From Vitis vinifera (taxonomy: Eukaryota > Streptophyta > Magnoliopsida > Vitales > Vitaceae), in assembly GCF_030704535.1 (NCBI RefSeq), contig NC_081812.1, forward strand, positions 15,101,001 through 15,165,000: a DNA stretch of 64,000 bases. The letters run 5' to 3'. Both the position numbers and the translations under genes were made by a program. A model generated the notes under the pieces. The model searched no databases and was not told where the DNA came from. It saw only the letters and a list, made by a program, of their open reading frames with translations. Below are positions 1 through 12,278 of the stretch, piece by piece. Within the stretch, counting starts at the first letter, position 1. Each line of letters opens with the position of its first letter.

Positions 1-3000
1 AATTTTCTTAACCAATAATGTTTCTATTGAGTTCTTACCTCGCTCTTTTCTTGTGAAAGATCTTTGAACGGGGACAACACTTGACCGATAATTCTAAGGA
101 TGGAGTGTACGAGTGGCGAACGTCCATGAGAAATCCAAACCATTACTCGCATTTGCTTCTATTAAAGCATCTGCTCCTGACTGGCATCATCGTCTTGATC
201 ATCCTTCTATCAAAGTTCTTAGCCACCTCGTATTGTCTTAGCTCATTCACTTATCTTCCACTGGTATTAGGAACTTTTCTTGCAACTTTTATCACTATAA
301 TAAAAGCCATAAGTTTTTTTTTTCTACATCATCGCTAACTAGCACCTCTCCTCTTCAACTTCTTTATTCTAATGTACGGTGCTCTCCTATGGAATCTTTC
401 AATGACAATAAATATTATGTTATTTTCGTTGACCATTTTGCAAAATATATCTAGTTTTAGCCTATGAAAAAGAAGTATGATGTTTTTGATATTTTTATTT
501 GTTTCTAAGCATTTGTGGAATTTTTTTTTAACAAACAAGTTATCCAACTATGCACAGACAATGGTGGGGAATATCTTGCTCTCAAAATTTTTTTGGCCCA
601 TCATGGTGTCTCTCACCTCACCACTCCCCTCCATACTCTTGAACACAATGGATACTTGGAGCGTCGTCATCGTCATATAGTTGAGACAGGTCTCACTTTG
701 TTACATCATGTTTCTATGTCCTTATCATTTTGGCTCGAAGCCTTTGCCATTGCTATCTATTTTATCAATCAATTGCCAAAACATAATCTTAGGTTTCTTT
801 TTTCTTACCATGAACTTTTTGGTCAATCGCCAAATCTAACAAAACTTCAAGTCTTTGGTTGCTTGTGTTATCCATTGCTACATCCTTATAATTCTCATAA
901 ACTTGAGTCCAAGTCCAAACCGTGTGTATTCATTGGCTACTCACTCTCTAAAAGTGCCTACATTTGTCTTGATCTCACAACTCAAAAAACCTACACATCT
1001 TGTCATGTCACGTTTGTCATATCCATCTTTCCATTTGCCACATCAAATCCTTCTCCACCTTTCTCATTCACAAAGTCTTGGTTCTCACCTCATTTATCTA
1101 CCCTTGCTCCTACTGGTACTCCTCCATTGAACATCTTTTGTCATTTCCTCTTTTGGGTGACTCGGTTCCCTATCTAGAAGCACAGGCAAGTAATGGCAAT
1201 AGAGGTCTCATAGGTTCCCCTTCTCTAAGCTTTCCTAATATTTTTGTTCAAATGCCTTGTCGTTCTGTTCCTAATCCATTTCCATGTCAACTTAGTGTAT
1301 CTCATTCTCCACCACTTGCACTTTACCACCTTCGACTTTGAATCCACCACCAATTTCCCATGTTAATCCTCTCAATCACCACTCCATGATCACCCATGCC
1401 AAAAACAACATTGTCAAACCATCCACAAAGCTTACCATGCTTGCCACTAACCTTACTGAACCCATCACTAAGTCCACCTATATATGTCTCACAGGCCCTT
1501 AGAGACCCTCACTGGCATTAAGTAATGTCAAAAGAATTTGATGTTTTGCTCCGTAATGGTACTTGGGATCTCGTACCTCAGACTATTGATCAAAATCTTG
1601 TGGGTTGTAAGTGGGTCTTTTATATCAAGAGAAAACCCAATGGCTCCATTGATCATTTTAAGGCTCGATTTGTCCCCAAAGGGTTTCGTCAACGCCCTGG
1701 TATAAACTATCATGAGACATTTAGTCCTATGGTTAAGCCAACTACACTTCGTCTTATTCTTGCTTTGGCGATCTCTTTTGGGTGGTCTCTTCGCCAACTA
1801 GATGTAAATAATGCCTTCTTCCATGGGCATCTTACTAAAAATGTCTTCATGGTTCAACCTCTTGGTTTTTCAGACCAACAACACCCATCTCATGTGTGTG
1901 AGCTTTGAAAGGCACTCTAAGGTCTTAAACAAGCCCCCCGTGCTTGGTATCATGAGCTTTACCAATTTTTCATCTCTATGGGATTTGTTAACTCATGTGT
2001 CGATACAACATTGTTTATTTATGATAAGTCTAGCATAACTGCTCATTTCCTTGTTTATGTTGATGATTTAATTTTAATGAGGAATAATGATGACTTTCTT
2101 GCGGATGTTACCTTTCAATTGGCCAATAAATTTTCTATTAAAGATCTCGACAATCTATATTTTTTTCTTGGTTTCGAAGTTGTTCTTACTCCAAGTGGTT
2201 TATTTTTGTCACAAACTATGTGTATTTGGAATTTATTGGAGAGTGCTAAGATGTAAGATGCAAAATCTGTTCACTCTCCCATGTCTACTTCTCAATTTCC
2301 CAAGTTACATGATGGTACTGCCTTAACATACCCTAATGAATTTCGATCAATTGTTGGCGTCCTACAATACTTGTGTCTTACTTAGTCTAACATAACTTTC
2401 TCTATCAACAAACTATCTCAGTTTATGCATCGTCTAACCTCAACTCATTGGATGGCAATAAAACGCCTTCTACGATATCTAGTAGGAACATTGCATCATG
2501 ACCTTTTTCTTCATAAAGATTCTCCACTTTGCCTTCATGCTTACTCGGTTGTATGTTGATTGGGCTGGCAATCTTGATGATCGATCTTCCACAAGTGCTC
2601 ATGTTGTTTTTCTTGGTACTAATGTCATTTTTTGGTCCAAGAAACAAAAGTCCATATTCTCAACGGAAGCATAATATCGTGTTATAGCTTCGCCGTAGCC
2701 GAAGTACTTTGGATTAACTCTCTACTTTTTGAACTTGGCATAGACATTCCATCTGCTCCTTTTATCTACTACAACAATGTGGAGGCGGCATATTTTTTTG
2801 CCAACCTAGTTTTTCACTCGCGCATGAAACACATTGCCATTGACTTCCACTTTGTTCATAACAAAGTTCAAGATGGTGAACTGTGTGTGTCTCATGTTTC
2901 TTCTGCTAATCATTTAGCCAATACATTAATCAAACCGTTATCTTTTACTCTTCTATAGGTTCTTTAGGTCAAGATCGGTGTCCATCTGCCCACCATCTTG

Positions 3001-3240
3001 AGGGGGCGTATTGAGACGTCTACTGATTTGCCTAAAAGATTGAGATAATATCAATATATTTTGCATATCCGTCATTTCACTACATTTTTTTTATAGCAAG
3101 TTTATTTGTATTTGAATTTGTTTTATTTTTGAATTAGCATGTAATTAGGCAACTACTTGTATCAGTTCCAAGATGTACGTTTATTTTGAATTTATAAAAC
3201 ACCTAACTCAATACATAGATGAGTTGAGTTAATAAAAAAC
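1..3240 (+). mobile_element. Ty1/copia LTR retrotransposon remnant, left end outside window
   Basis: Translated pieces on the plus strand follow Ty1/copia pol order: a GAG-pre-integrase-like stretch near 100-300, integrase core at about 0.5-1.1 kb, reverse transcriptase at about 1.5-2.2 kb (with a YVDD motif near 2.06 kb) and RNase H at about 2.5-2.95 kb. A purine-rich tract at about 2999-3008 is followed by TGAGACG, which fits a polypurine tract and the start of the 3' LTR. The LTR seems to fade out near 3.24 kb; that end is a guess. The gag region and 5' LTR would lie left of the window. The coding region is broken many times, so this is an old fossil. No target-site duplication can be tested because the left end is missing. 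Confidence 0.9.
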
Positions 3241-4440
3241 AATATCTTTTAGCATTTACCGTTTAAATATGTTTAAAAAATACTTAAAAAAACTTCAAAT
3301 ATTATATTTTAAATTTTCAAAAACTATAAATAAAGGAATAGAAAAATTATGAAAAATAGTGTTTATATAAAATTCTTATTATTAGAAGGTCATTAGAGTA
3401 TGTTTGAAAATATACATCCAAGTTTAAATATTGTTGCATTATCTTTTTTTTTTTTTAAGGTACAAACATAAGTAATTTTAATTTTAAATGTTGAATAAAA
3501 AATAGTGAAAATAAATATAATTAAAATTTCATATAATACACACGATATTTTGAAAGATGTGATTACAGTGGAACCTTTGTATTATACTGCATTTATTTAT
3601 TATTCTTTATCATATATTTATTTTAATAAAATAAAATATTTTAATATGCTTATGATCAATCAATTAAATTATTTAAATATAAACATATATCCATTTATAC
3701 TAATTCGTATTCTATTCATATCCCCTTTATATCATATAATGATGCCACAGTGTCTTTTATACCAATCACTTATTCTTTTTAAAGTTTTTTAGAAAAATAG
3801 TTTTCTTAAAAAGATTTTGAAAACAATAGTATTAAGGTGAAGTTTGGAGGTACTTTTCTTTTTTATTTATTTATTTTTTAAATAAAACTATAGAAACTCT
3901 TATAAGGACTTTTTAAAACTTTTCTTTTTAAAAAATAATTTCTAAAATATATATATATATATATATATATTTTAAATTATGATATTAAATTTTATTATAT
4001 TTTTAAAAAATTTTAAAAGCTTAAATAAATTCATACGGTCATATGTTTAAAAGATAGTTTAAAATAAAATAAGTGAATTAAATTTTTTTTAAATATATAT
4101 AAATATAATTTATTAATTTTAAATTTATTTTTCCTTTTCTTATATTTTATTTTATTTTTTAAAATTTTATCAGACTAAAAATAATGTAAATTAATATTGG
4201 GTTATTTGATTAGAAAGATAATTAAAAACCAGATTCAAAATTTTAATCCTTCATCATTTTTAACTTTATTTTAAAGAAAATATTTTCATTTTTTAATATA
4301 TATATATATAATAAATTATACATAAATATTAAAATAGATTATTTTTCAAATAAAATTATAAAAAGGGTTAAATTCGAATTATTTCATCTTTTTAACGAAT
4401 TAAGTCATTAATATTTGTTTCAACCGTCAAAACGCAGCAT
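3241..4440. other. AT-rich intergenic spacer
   Basis: Very AT-rich sequence with long A and T runs and (TA)n tracts at about 3949-3970 and 4298-4310. No open frame here resembles a known protein. The last 100 bases probably hold the promoter of the gene that starts at 4542. Short foldback stretches suggest decayed MITE-type insertions, but I could not define ends. Confidence 0.6.
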
Positions 4441-4541
4441 TTTACCACTCTGTTCACTTCTTCAAGGGTTCTAAGAAACCCCAGCCTAAACCAAAGGCAG
4501 CTTCATTCAGCAGAGTGTTTGGGTCGGCAGAAAAGCCCCAA

Positions 4542-7500
4542 ATGTGGAAGATGAATCCCGTCGCAAACGCAAACAGGTGGAACCGCCTTCTCCAAACTGC
4601 AAAGCCAAGTCAAGGCCTGCCTTTGCTCATTCGATCTTTCTCCACTGAAGCAGAAGCACCTCAGGTCTCTTCTTCCGATCCATTTCTCCAACCCCCATCC
4701 ACAGGTATTCATTAATTTCAACCCAGTTGGACTACGTCGTATCCCATCTAGAGTTAGGGTTTTAATGCTAGCGTTCTTATCATAGATTCGATTCATCATG
4801 GTTCCAATTCAGTTTTGATCTGATTATTTTTGTAATTTTTGGTCATGCCTAGGGTTTAGGGTTTATGATTTTAATGCTGGGATTTTCGTGCTTGTTTCCA
4901 TTGTTGGTTCTTTTATCTGCGGTAATCAATGAAGTTGACGACTTTGCTAGGGTTCTGAAAGGTCAGTGTGATACCGCTTAGTTGGACACTGCATACAGTT
5001 GGCTCTTCTTAAGAGTGTAGACGCTTTGTAAAGCTGTGAGAGTCTCTTAGCCCAATGGGGACAATATCTATATGGAAGGGAAGAGGGGAACAGGTTGTTA
5101 CAAATGGTATTAGAATCAATCCCACTCTGATATGGACCTCTATTTGTTCAGACCATAAGGGATGTATGTCTGTTTGGTTCTGCAATTCCATGGAATACGA
5201 TGAGGATCTCTTGTGAACATAGAGGGTTAACAGTGGTCTCTTCTCAATTGTGGAGATGTGTTATAAAGCTATGAAGTCCAGTAGGCCCCAGCCAAATCAT
5301 ATTTATAGGGTAGGGAGCAGATCATGATGGTCAGGGTTTTGTTTGTTTCTTGGGGAAAAAGAATGAAAGGGAATGAGAACACGTTCAAATAGGCTATTTT
5401 GTTACGCTATTTTGCTTTCTTTAGTTGTTTTTAGAAACCAAATGGGAGTAATTTTTTTTTTTCAGTCTTTAATTTATCTCAAGGTTATTACATGCAACCA
5501 AAGAACACCCAAAAAAAGGGGGGGAAAGCTGTTTAACTTACTTCAATGTGGTTTCTTCAAGTTTGGACTTAGTAAAAGGAAAATAAATAAATAAATAAAA
5601 GATACAGTTTTACTTATATTTTACTCCATTTATCTGCAAACAAATGGAGCATTATGGATTCTCTAGTAGTCTTGATTCATTGATGACTTTGTTTGTGCCA
5701 CCCAACAAAATATTCCTCTCAAGGGTGTTTAGACATCATATGGAAAAAAAACACTTTTCCCTGTGTCACCACAGTATGTGAAGGCAGGCATTCATAACTG
5801 AGGGTGGAATCATTATTGAGAAATTGGTGCTGTTGTTGAATTAGATATTTGGAATTAATTTATCTCAAAAATTGAGTGAAATTTTGAATGATCCAATTTG
5901 AAATCCAAATGATATGGAATGATTGCATTCATATGTGCATGTAGACTATTCACCATTGTTCTTTTGATATATACATATTAACTGTCTTTCTCTCTGAATC
6001 AGGTTTGGTCTATGGGAGATTGTCTGGGATTACAAAACACACATTGAGGACTGATATTCTCAACTTGCTTGAAGGATGTAATTTGACTCTCCAGGACGTT
6101 AAAGTTGACTACAATCGCAGCTATTTTCCAGTTGGAATGTAATCTTCTCCTTATATCTTAAGATATGAAAAAATGTATATTTTTGTTTTAAGTTATGAAA
6201 GGAAATGTTTCTTCTTTATATATGTGACTGAGAATATGTCATGTCTGGAAAAAGATAAAAAAAGTAGTATATCCTATGAAGAGAAGCAATGTCTTATGAA
6301 AATAACCACCTGTTGAGCATTTTGTCTCCATTTCTTTCCTAGCGGAATCTGTATTTACTTCTCTGTAGAAGTAGATAGACAGATTACTGCTCCCCTGTGA
6401 GGCAGACATTATGATTTCCATGCAGTTATTTGTTTTGATAGGTTGATTTCCGTGCAGTAATTGCTTCTATACTGTAATTATTTCTTTGTCCATATATGAT
6501 TGGAGTAACAGATTACTGTTCTGATGCTTTAGATATGCTTCATTTCTTTGTATTGTTGCTTGCAGGATGGTGCAATTCCCTTCTCGGTATGCCTTTGATC
6601 ATGCAATTAAGGTGATTAATAAGAAGGGTCGCTTGTACAAATTGGACAGGGTAATGTCATTAGCACATTTCACAGTATTTGATTGGCCATGTTATGTCCT
6701 TTAGAAGTTAACTATACTGTTGCTTGGATGTTAGGCTGATCGTTCCCAGTGGGATCCTCTTAGAACCTACGATGGTAAAACTGTAAGTAGAAGTTTTGGT
6801 CATAAAAATTTTGATTCTTGCATTTCAATATTCGTTATTTTGAAGTCTGAATTTGATGGTTATTCCTGTATCAGTCAAGAAATATAATCCCATGTCCCAG
6901 AACTAAAAGTTCAACGTATTAAGCTTTCATCCACAGGACAAGGTGCTTTATATGTTAAACACCAATGCACTGGACTTGAGTGCAAACTATTTTGAAAATG
7001 GGATCTGAATCCTGCTGCATGAACCATCTGTTGTCACAAGAATCAACAAAATGTTGTATTGTTTTTCCTGTTATTAACGCAATTTTATGGCTACATATTT
7101 ATATATCACAACGTTTTATATTGTGTTTATGACTATCTTTATTGGTGAAGGTATTAACCCTGTTGTAGGAGACAAAATTACATTAGTCCATAAGCTACAG
7201 TACATTGTTATGGTTAGTGAACTCAATACTTAGATACACTATAGGGTGATATTAATTCCTTATACTGTTGTGCAAGTTTTTAGTTTGGAGGAGTACTATC
7301 TGAATACTTGTTTATAGGGCTTATGCACTGGTCCTCTAACCAGTTTCTAGCTGCTGGTGATTCACTTCTCTTAGGATGAAGCTAATCATGATTTTTTACA
7401 ACTTACATGTGAGTCTCTCAAAATTCTCAATTTGGAAAGACACTGTCCTTGAATGTTTTCATGGGAGTTGAAATATGTTGATTTTGTCTTTCATGGCATG

Positions 7501-9399
7501 TGAAATGAATCTGTTTGTTACCTACAAGTTCATATTTTTCAACCTACACATTTGTATTTGAATTTTAAACACTGAAGAATTTATGTAATTTTTTAGATTG
7601 TTTTGTATGGACCTCAATTAATTGAAGAACTACATATATTCTTCAGTAGCTTTCATCGTAAATGAAGGAATGATGCAATGTGTGCCATGCAAGAAATGCA
7701 AGGACTTCATTTGCATTGGCTTAAAGATTTTTCAAGTTTCTTAGAGACTTCAAATCTGCAATACAGGCTACCGGCAAGACAATGTTACATATGGTTTTGT
7801 TTTACTGTTTTTTTTTTTTCTTTTTTTTTAGTTTTTTTACCTTTTATCTACTTTAACACTTCGTTCACTTTTGTGTTTGTTAGATGTGAGTATCTATACA
7901 AGAAAGTTCAAATAACTAGAAGAACTGTCATTTTTGACAAGAACTTTTTAAAAAAGAAAAGGAAAAAAGTAAAAAGACTTTGTATGTTTTAACTAGGGAA
8001 TGTAAGATGATGTAGGATGGGATGGGTGATAATTGACAGGAAGGAGAAATTTGATGAGGAAGATTTTACCAAATTTGGACTCTACTCTTTAATGCAACAA
8101 AAACCCAAAATAAGTACATTCTGATGTAGTGTTACTATAAAAAATGAAAATTTTTGTGAAAATTTGGAATTCTCAACAATTATGGTCTTAGTTGTAGAAA
8201 AGGCCCTTATCAAATGGAACTCATAATGTGTTTCATCGGACTGCCCAATATGCTCTTAATCAATAGTTATGAGCATTGATTTAGCATTTCTGAGACTATG
8301 TTCCTGCATCAAAATTTCTCCTTATAATATTAAAATATTTTCCTTTTGAAGGTTTTAATACTAAAATTATAATAAAATCAGTGAATAAAATTACCATTGG
8401 TCATTTTAAATCTTTTTCACTACATGCTTCATTCTTGTCTGAACATGGACAATCATTATAAATCTTTGAGTTAGTTTCAAGGAGAAACTTGGACAGGATT
8501 TAGTTTGAGATGCTATATTTACAAGGAATATTAGTATCTCTGTTGCTGGGTGACTGTTTACTGTGCATCTCTCCTGTGTGTTTGTGCATGGTGTTTGTAT
8601 ATACAAAGAATTGGTTGATCTGGTGTTGTTGAATTTATATTTTAGCTTCATCAATCTCCATCTTCTCTCTTTCTTTCAAACAAAGCTCAGCCATGGGAAA
8701 CCAGTGGCAGTGTGCAATTATCCAAGGAAATAGAAGAATGTTCCAGGATCTGGGGCATCATCTATGATTGTAGTAAAATATTTTGATCGTGAACATTTGC
8801 TAAATCATATATCCCTGGTCTGTATTTAGTCTTTCCTGGATGTCCATTGGCTCCTACAAACTTCTGGCAATTCTTGATCAGAGTAAATCATGCAACAAAT
8901 ATCTGGGATACCACTTTGATGATTGAAACCATTTGCAAAATTTTATAGAACTCTGCAGTATTTGGATTGTGCAAGATATCAATTTATTGGAGAACTTCTG
9001 GCTCTAGCTTTTAGACGTTAGTACTTTACAGGGCACTTGTTCCACCTTCCTAAATTAATATCATTTGCTTTTGTCAGGTACTACTACAAGGACTTCCTCG
9101 TAATGCACTTCCAGAAGATGTAGAACGCTTCTTGGCTGGTTGTGAATTTAATTCATCTAACATCCAATTAACCACCAGGTTTGATTACTAAGTAGTTTGC
9201 TCATAAACTGTTTAATATGTTCCTTTGTGGCATTTGCATATTAAAGTGTCTGAAATGGGATTGCAGGCAGGCATTCCCAGACCCCATTCGGATGGCACTA
9301 GTACACTTTCCTTCACAGTCCCAGGCAATGAATGCTTTTATTACGAAGAACAGAGGTTTCTGTCTCAATAATCAAATCTTGGTTCGAGTTCTTCATTAA
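4542..9399 (+). CDS. Probable mitochondrial protein with two RRM-like halves, 221 aa, six exons
   Basis: Coding exons read from splice sites and frame: 4542-4704, 6003-6138, 6566-6650, 6735-6782, 9078-9178 and 9267-9399 (666 nt, 221 aa plus stop). All introns are GT-AG and phases agree. The N-terminus is rich in Arg, Ser and Thr with few acids up to about residue 35 (LLIRSFS), like a mitochondrial presequence; targeting is inferred. Residues about 57-128 and 145-221 each read like a diverged RRM: a G-L start, a helix ending in an 'L..GC' motif, a strand with hydrophobic-aromatic residues (MVQFPS and LVHFPS) and a following A..-rich helix. Canonical RNP1 aromatic residues are not obvious, so RNA binding is only suggested. 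I do not recognise a named orthologue. Intron 1 (4705-6002) carries a TRIM-like element and intron 4 is 2.3 kb. The start at 4542 is the first ATG in frame; another ATG lies three codons in. Confidence 0.8.
5000..5328 (+). mobile_element. Decayed TRIM-like LTR element in intron 1
   Basis: Two direct repeats of roughly 100 bp can be aligned: 5000-5102 and about 5234-5328, both starting TGG, sharing CTCTTCT and later TAAAGCT.TGA. Just after the left copy (which ends TTACA) lies TGGTATTAGAATC at 5105-5117, matching 10 of 13 bases of the usual initiator-Met tRNA primer-binding site. A purine tract (AGAGGG) precedes the right copy. This is the layout of a terminal-repeat retrotransposon in miniature. 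The right end is uncertain and no target-site duplication was found, so the element is old. Confidence 0.5.
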
Positions 9400-10745
9400 C
9401 ATTTTTTTTAAATCTCCCCCAGTAACCTTCTTTGAGCAATGCTTGGTTATATAAAAAGGGGTTGGGAAGGAAAGACTACTTAAAAGTCCCCTGATTCTGT
9501 ACCTCAACACAGCATCTTTGGAACCCTTCTGTAAGAGGCATTTAGGAATCCAATGTTATAGTTTTAAAGCATGTGACTTTTTTTTTTTTTTTGGTTTAAT
9601 TTTTAAGCATTGAAAGATAAAGATCTTTACTCTCAACCCTATAATGTCGAAAAACTGATTGCTAAATGCAAATTGTTTTAAAATGTAGAAGACCTACCTA
9701 TGGAATTTGGTTGTTTTTTTGTTCTTTTGATCGTTTCAACATGGCCAGGACACGAGATCTCTAAAGGAAATGGTATTATTCCATGTATGAAAATATAATT
9801 TAAATTCATTCCATTATAATGACATTTAAAAGAACTATGAGCCTCTTTCTGTAATTTTCAACAAGCCTTTTTTAATTGTTCCCATCAGTTTTGTATTTCT
9901 TCAAAAATTTGAGATGCCATTTTTTGTTGTCATACTCTCTGCTTAAAAGGATGTGCATGGAAAGGCTCAGAGTCCTGGGTTCAATTTCTGAGGTTGGTTG
10001 AATGCCCTGATCTATCCGGTGCTGGTTGTGATGGGCAGGGTCCTGAGGTTTGGGTGAGTCGGAAGGGCTCGATCATGGAAGTTCCTCGGTTAGGGAAAAA
10101 AGAAGTGCACCTTAAAGTGCTGGGGAGCCCAAAGCATTTGTTCCCATATTATCCTCCTCTTTTATCAATTGATAAATTAAATATTAAATCAGAATGTAGA
10201 TGCAAGGGCGGATTGAAACTGGAATTTTAGGTGCCTTGATACGTTGGTTTCATGTTTTGTGACCCAACTCCTCTATCCCATAGACTATGCATCCCCTCCT
10301 GAAGCTTGCAGAGGAATTTATTAGCAGAACTATATGTAAACGGAATCATGTTATAAAGCCCTACTGTCACTCCCGATAATCTGCAATATTTAATGAAATA
10401 ACTCCACTCGATTTTATATTCTTCTGCACATGGGTGTCACTTTTCGTTTCCCTGGAAGTGAACTTTTATTTAGCATTCAAGTTGCATCATCTACAGCTAT
10501 TGAGGATGTTGCCCAGGGGCATGGAACAGACACCACCAACTCATTTTGGTTGCTCCCACCATCGAAACACACCCTGTTTGTATCCTCACACCCCTTGTGC
10601 CTGGCACCACCACCACCTCATCCGCACTCCATTGTGCCAGAGAGAGAGAGGAGCACAATTTAAGGTTCTAAAACTGTACGTCCTTATGTGTCAAACTCTC
10701 TACTAGATTTGGAATGATTAGACTGCCCATCAGCAAAGCCACTTT
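9400..10745. other. Intergenic spacer between two convergent genes
   Basis: Lies between the stop of the plus-strand gene at 9399 and the stop of the minus-strand PPR gene at 10746, so it holds both 3' UTRs. A SINE-like patch sits near 9950-10100 (listed separately). No open frame here has recognisable similarity; the two overlapping frames at 10430-10706 look random. Confidence 0.55.
9945..10170 (+). mobile_element. Possible tRNA-derived SINE fragment
   Basis: The stretch contains GGGTTCAATTTCTGAG at about 9978-9993, close to a pol III box B (GGTTCGANNCC), preceded by a tRNA-like GGCTCAGAGTCCT. The following GC-richer 150 bases differ in composition from the AT-rich surroundings. A clear box A, a 3' tail and target-site duplications were not identified, so this is only a weak call. 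Confidence 0.25.
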
Positions 10746-12278
10746 CTAGCTTACACTAGTATCCAAATCATCATCAGCCTCTTCTTCATGCATATCATAC
10801 CCAAGACTCCTCATGTGATCTGCCAAACTGTCCACCACTGCAGAAATCTCAGTTAATCCACCGTTAGACCACTCTTCTGCCCTAAATCTATAAATCTCAT
10901 TCCTAACCTCAATCCAGCTACATCCGGGTTCTGTTTTAAGCCCTTTACCTTTCATCAGTTTCCGCACTCTTGCAGCCTGATCCCAGCACCCCACACTGGC
11001 ATATAGACTAGCTAATTGCAAGTGGGTGGCAGCACACTCTGGTTCCAGCAGCAGCCTATTCTCTGCAGCCTCAATTCCTAACCAGACACTCCCATGAAGC
11101 CTACAAGATGACAGTAGCGAGCCCCATATAATGGCATTGGGATGTATAGGCATTTTCACAATAAAATCCCGAGCTTCTTCCAATAACCCGGCCCTGCCTA
11201 GAAGATCCACCACACATGCAAAATGATCAAGTTCCGGCTTCACACCATGTTCCACCATGGAATTAAAGTAGAATTGGCCCTGTTTAACAAGGCCTACATG
11301 GCGACATGAAGAGAGGACACCAAGGAAAGTAATGGCATCAGGTTTCAACTTTTGCTTCTTCATCTCTTCAAAAAGATCAATAGCCTGCACTGCCAGTCCA
11401 TGTTGGGCGTGCCCAGCAATCATGGAGTTCCAAGATACAATATCTTTGCCATCCATCCTTTCAAATATGTAATATGCATCTTCCACATTCCCACATTTAC
11501 AGTACATGGAGATGAGAGCATTAGCAACGTGGACGTACGAATCAAAACCCATTTCGATTGTTTGACAATGAGCACTTCGCCCACGCCCAAGAGATCCCCC
11601 ACCAGTGCAGGTACTCAGAAGACACGTAAACGTAAGATCATTGGGTTTCAGTGTCGAATTCCTCATCCGAGAGTAGAGCTCCAAGCACCCATCAACCAGC
11701 CATTCCTGCGCAAAACCAGCAATAATGGCTGTCCAGGACACCACATTTTTCACAGGCATTTCCTCGAAGACCCGGTAAGCATGACATAACTCGCCACATT
11801 TACTGTAAAAACTTATCAAACAACTCCCAACATACACGTTCCCCACAAACCCAGTTCTTATAGCTAAACAATGAAACTGAACCCCAGACTTCAGACTTCG
11901 TGACGATGCACACAAACTTAATGCATGCGAGAGAGCACTCGCATCAACTATCGATTCTTCCTCATTCAGAAAATTCGTTTCAAGCATGTTTGAGGTTTCC
12001 TCCAACGAATTTGAATGAGCGAAATCATCAGAAGCCCTTTTTTGGGCGAATTGGTTTGTGGGTATTGGTAGAAAGTCTTGAATGAGTCGAAGATGGGTTT
12101 GGCGGTTTTCTGCACAATCTGTTGTGGGCGATACGAGGTTTAGAATTCCAAGTTGTTTATGGGTTTTTGTTTTGCGTTTAATGTTTTGAGAAAAGGAAGA
12201 CCCATACGAAGAAAATGGTACGGAAATAGGAGAAGAGGGTTTCTTCCTAATGAATTGTCGAAGAGAAATGCTGTTCAT
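10746..12278 (-). CDS. Pentatricopeptide repeat protein, E class, At2g37320-like, 510 aa
   Basis: Intronless frame from ATG at 12278 to the stop at 10746. PPR proteins bind organellar RNA in sequence-specific fashion and act in its editing, splicing or stability. Tandem 31-36-residue P, L and S repeats run from about residue 110, with typical elements such as NVYVGSCLISFYSKCG, VVSWTAIIAGFAQ and VVDLLGRAG; the C-terminus has the E motif (GCSWIEV) and ends in an acidic tail. There is no DYW domain. The first 60 residues are basic and Ser-rich, in keeping with an organellar presequence. The intronless structure and length (about 500 aa) fit Arabidopsis At2g37320, which I name from memory. It is convergent with the gene on its right-hand coordinate side's neighbour at 4542-9399 and divergent from nothing within 1.5 kb. 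Confidence 0.9.
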   Translation of the reverse strand: MNSISLRQFIRKKPSSPISVPFSSYGSSFSQNIKRKTKTHKQLGILNLVSPTTDCAENRQTHLRLIQDFLPIPTNQFAQKRASDDFAHSNSLEETSNMLETNFLNEEESIVDASALSHALSLCASSRSLKSGVQFHCLAIRTGFVGNVYVGSCLISFYSKCGELCHAYRVFEEMPVKNVVSWTAIIAGFAQEWLVDGCLELYSRMRNSTLKPNDLTFTCLLSTCTGGGSLGRGRSAHCQTIEMGFDSYVHVANALISMYCKCGNVEDAYYIFERMDGKDIVSWNSMIAGHAQHGLAVQAIDLFEEMKKQKLKPDAITFLGVLSSCRHVGLVKQGQFYFNSMVEHGVKPELDHFACVVDLLGRAGLLEEARDFIVKMPIHPNAIIWGSLLSSCRLHGSVWLGIEAAENRLLLEPECAATHLQLASLYASVGCWDQAARVRKLMKGKGLKTEPGCSWIEVRNEIYRFRAEEWSNGGLTEISAVVDSLADHMRSLGYDMHEEEADDDLDTSVS

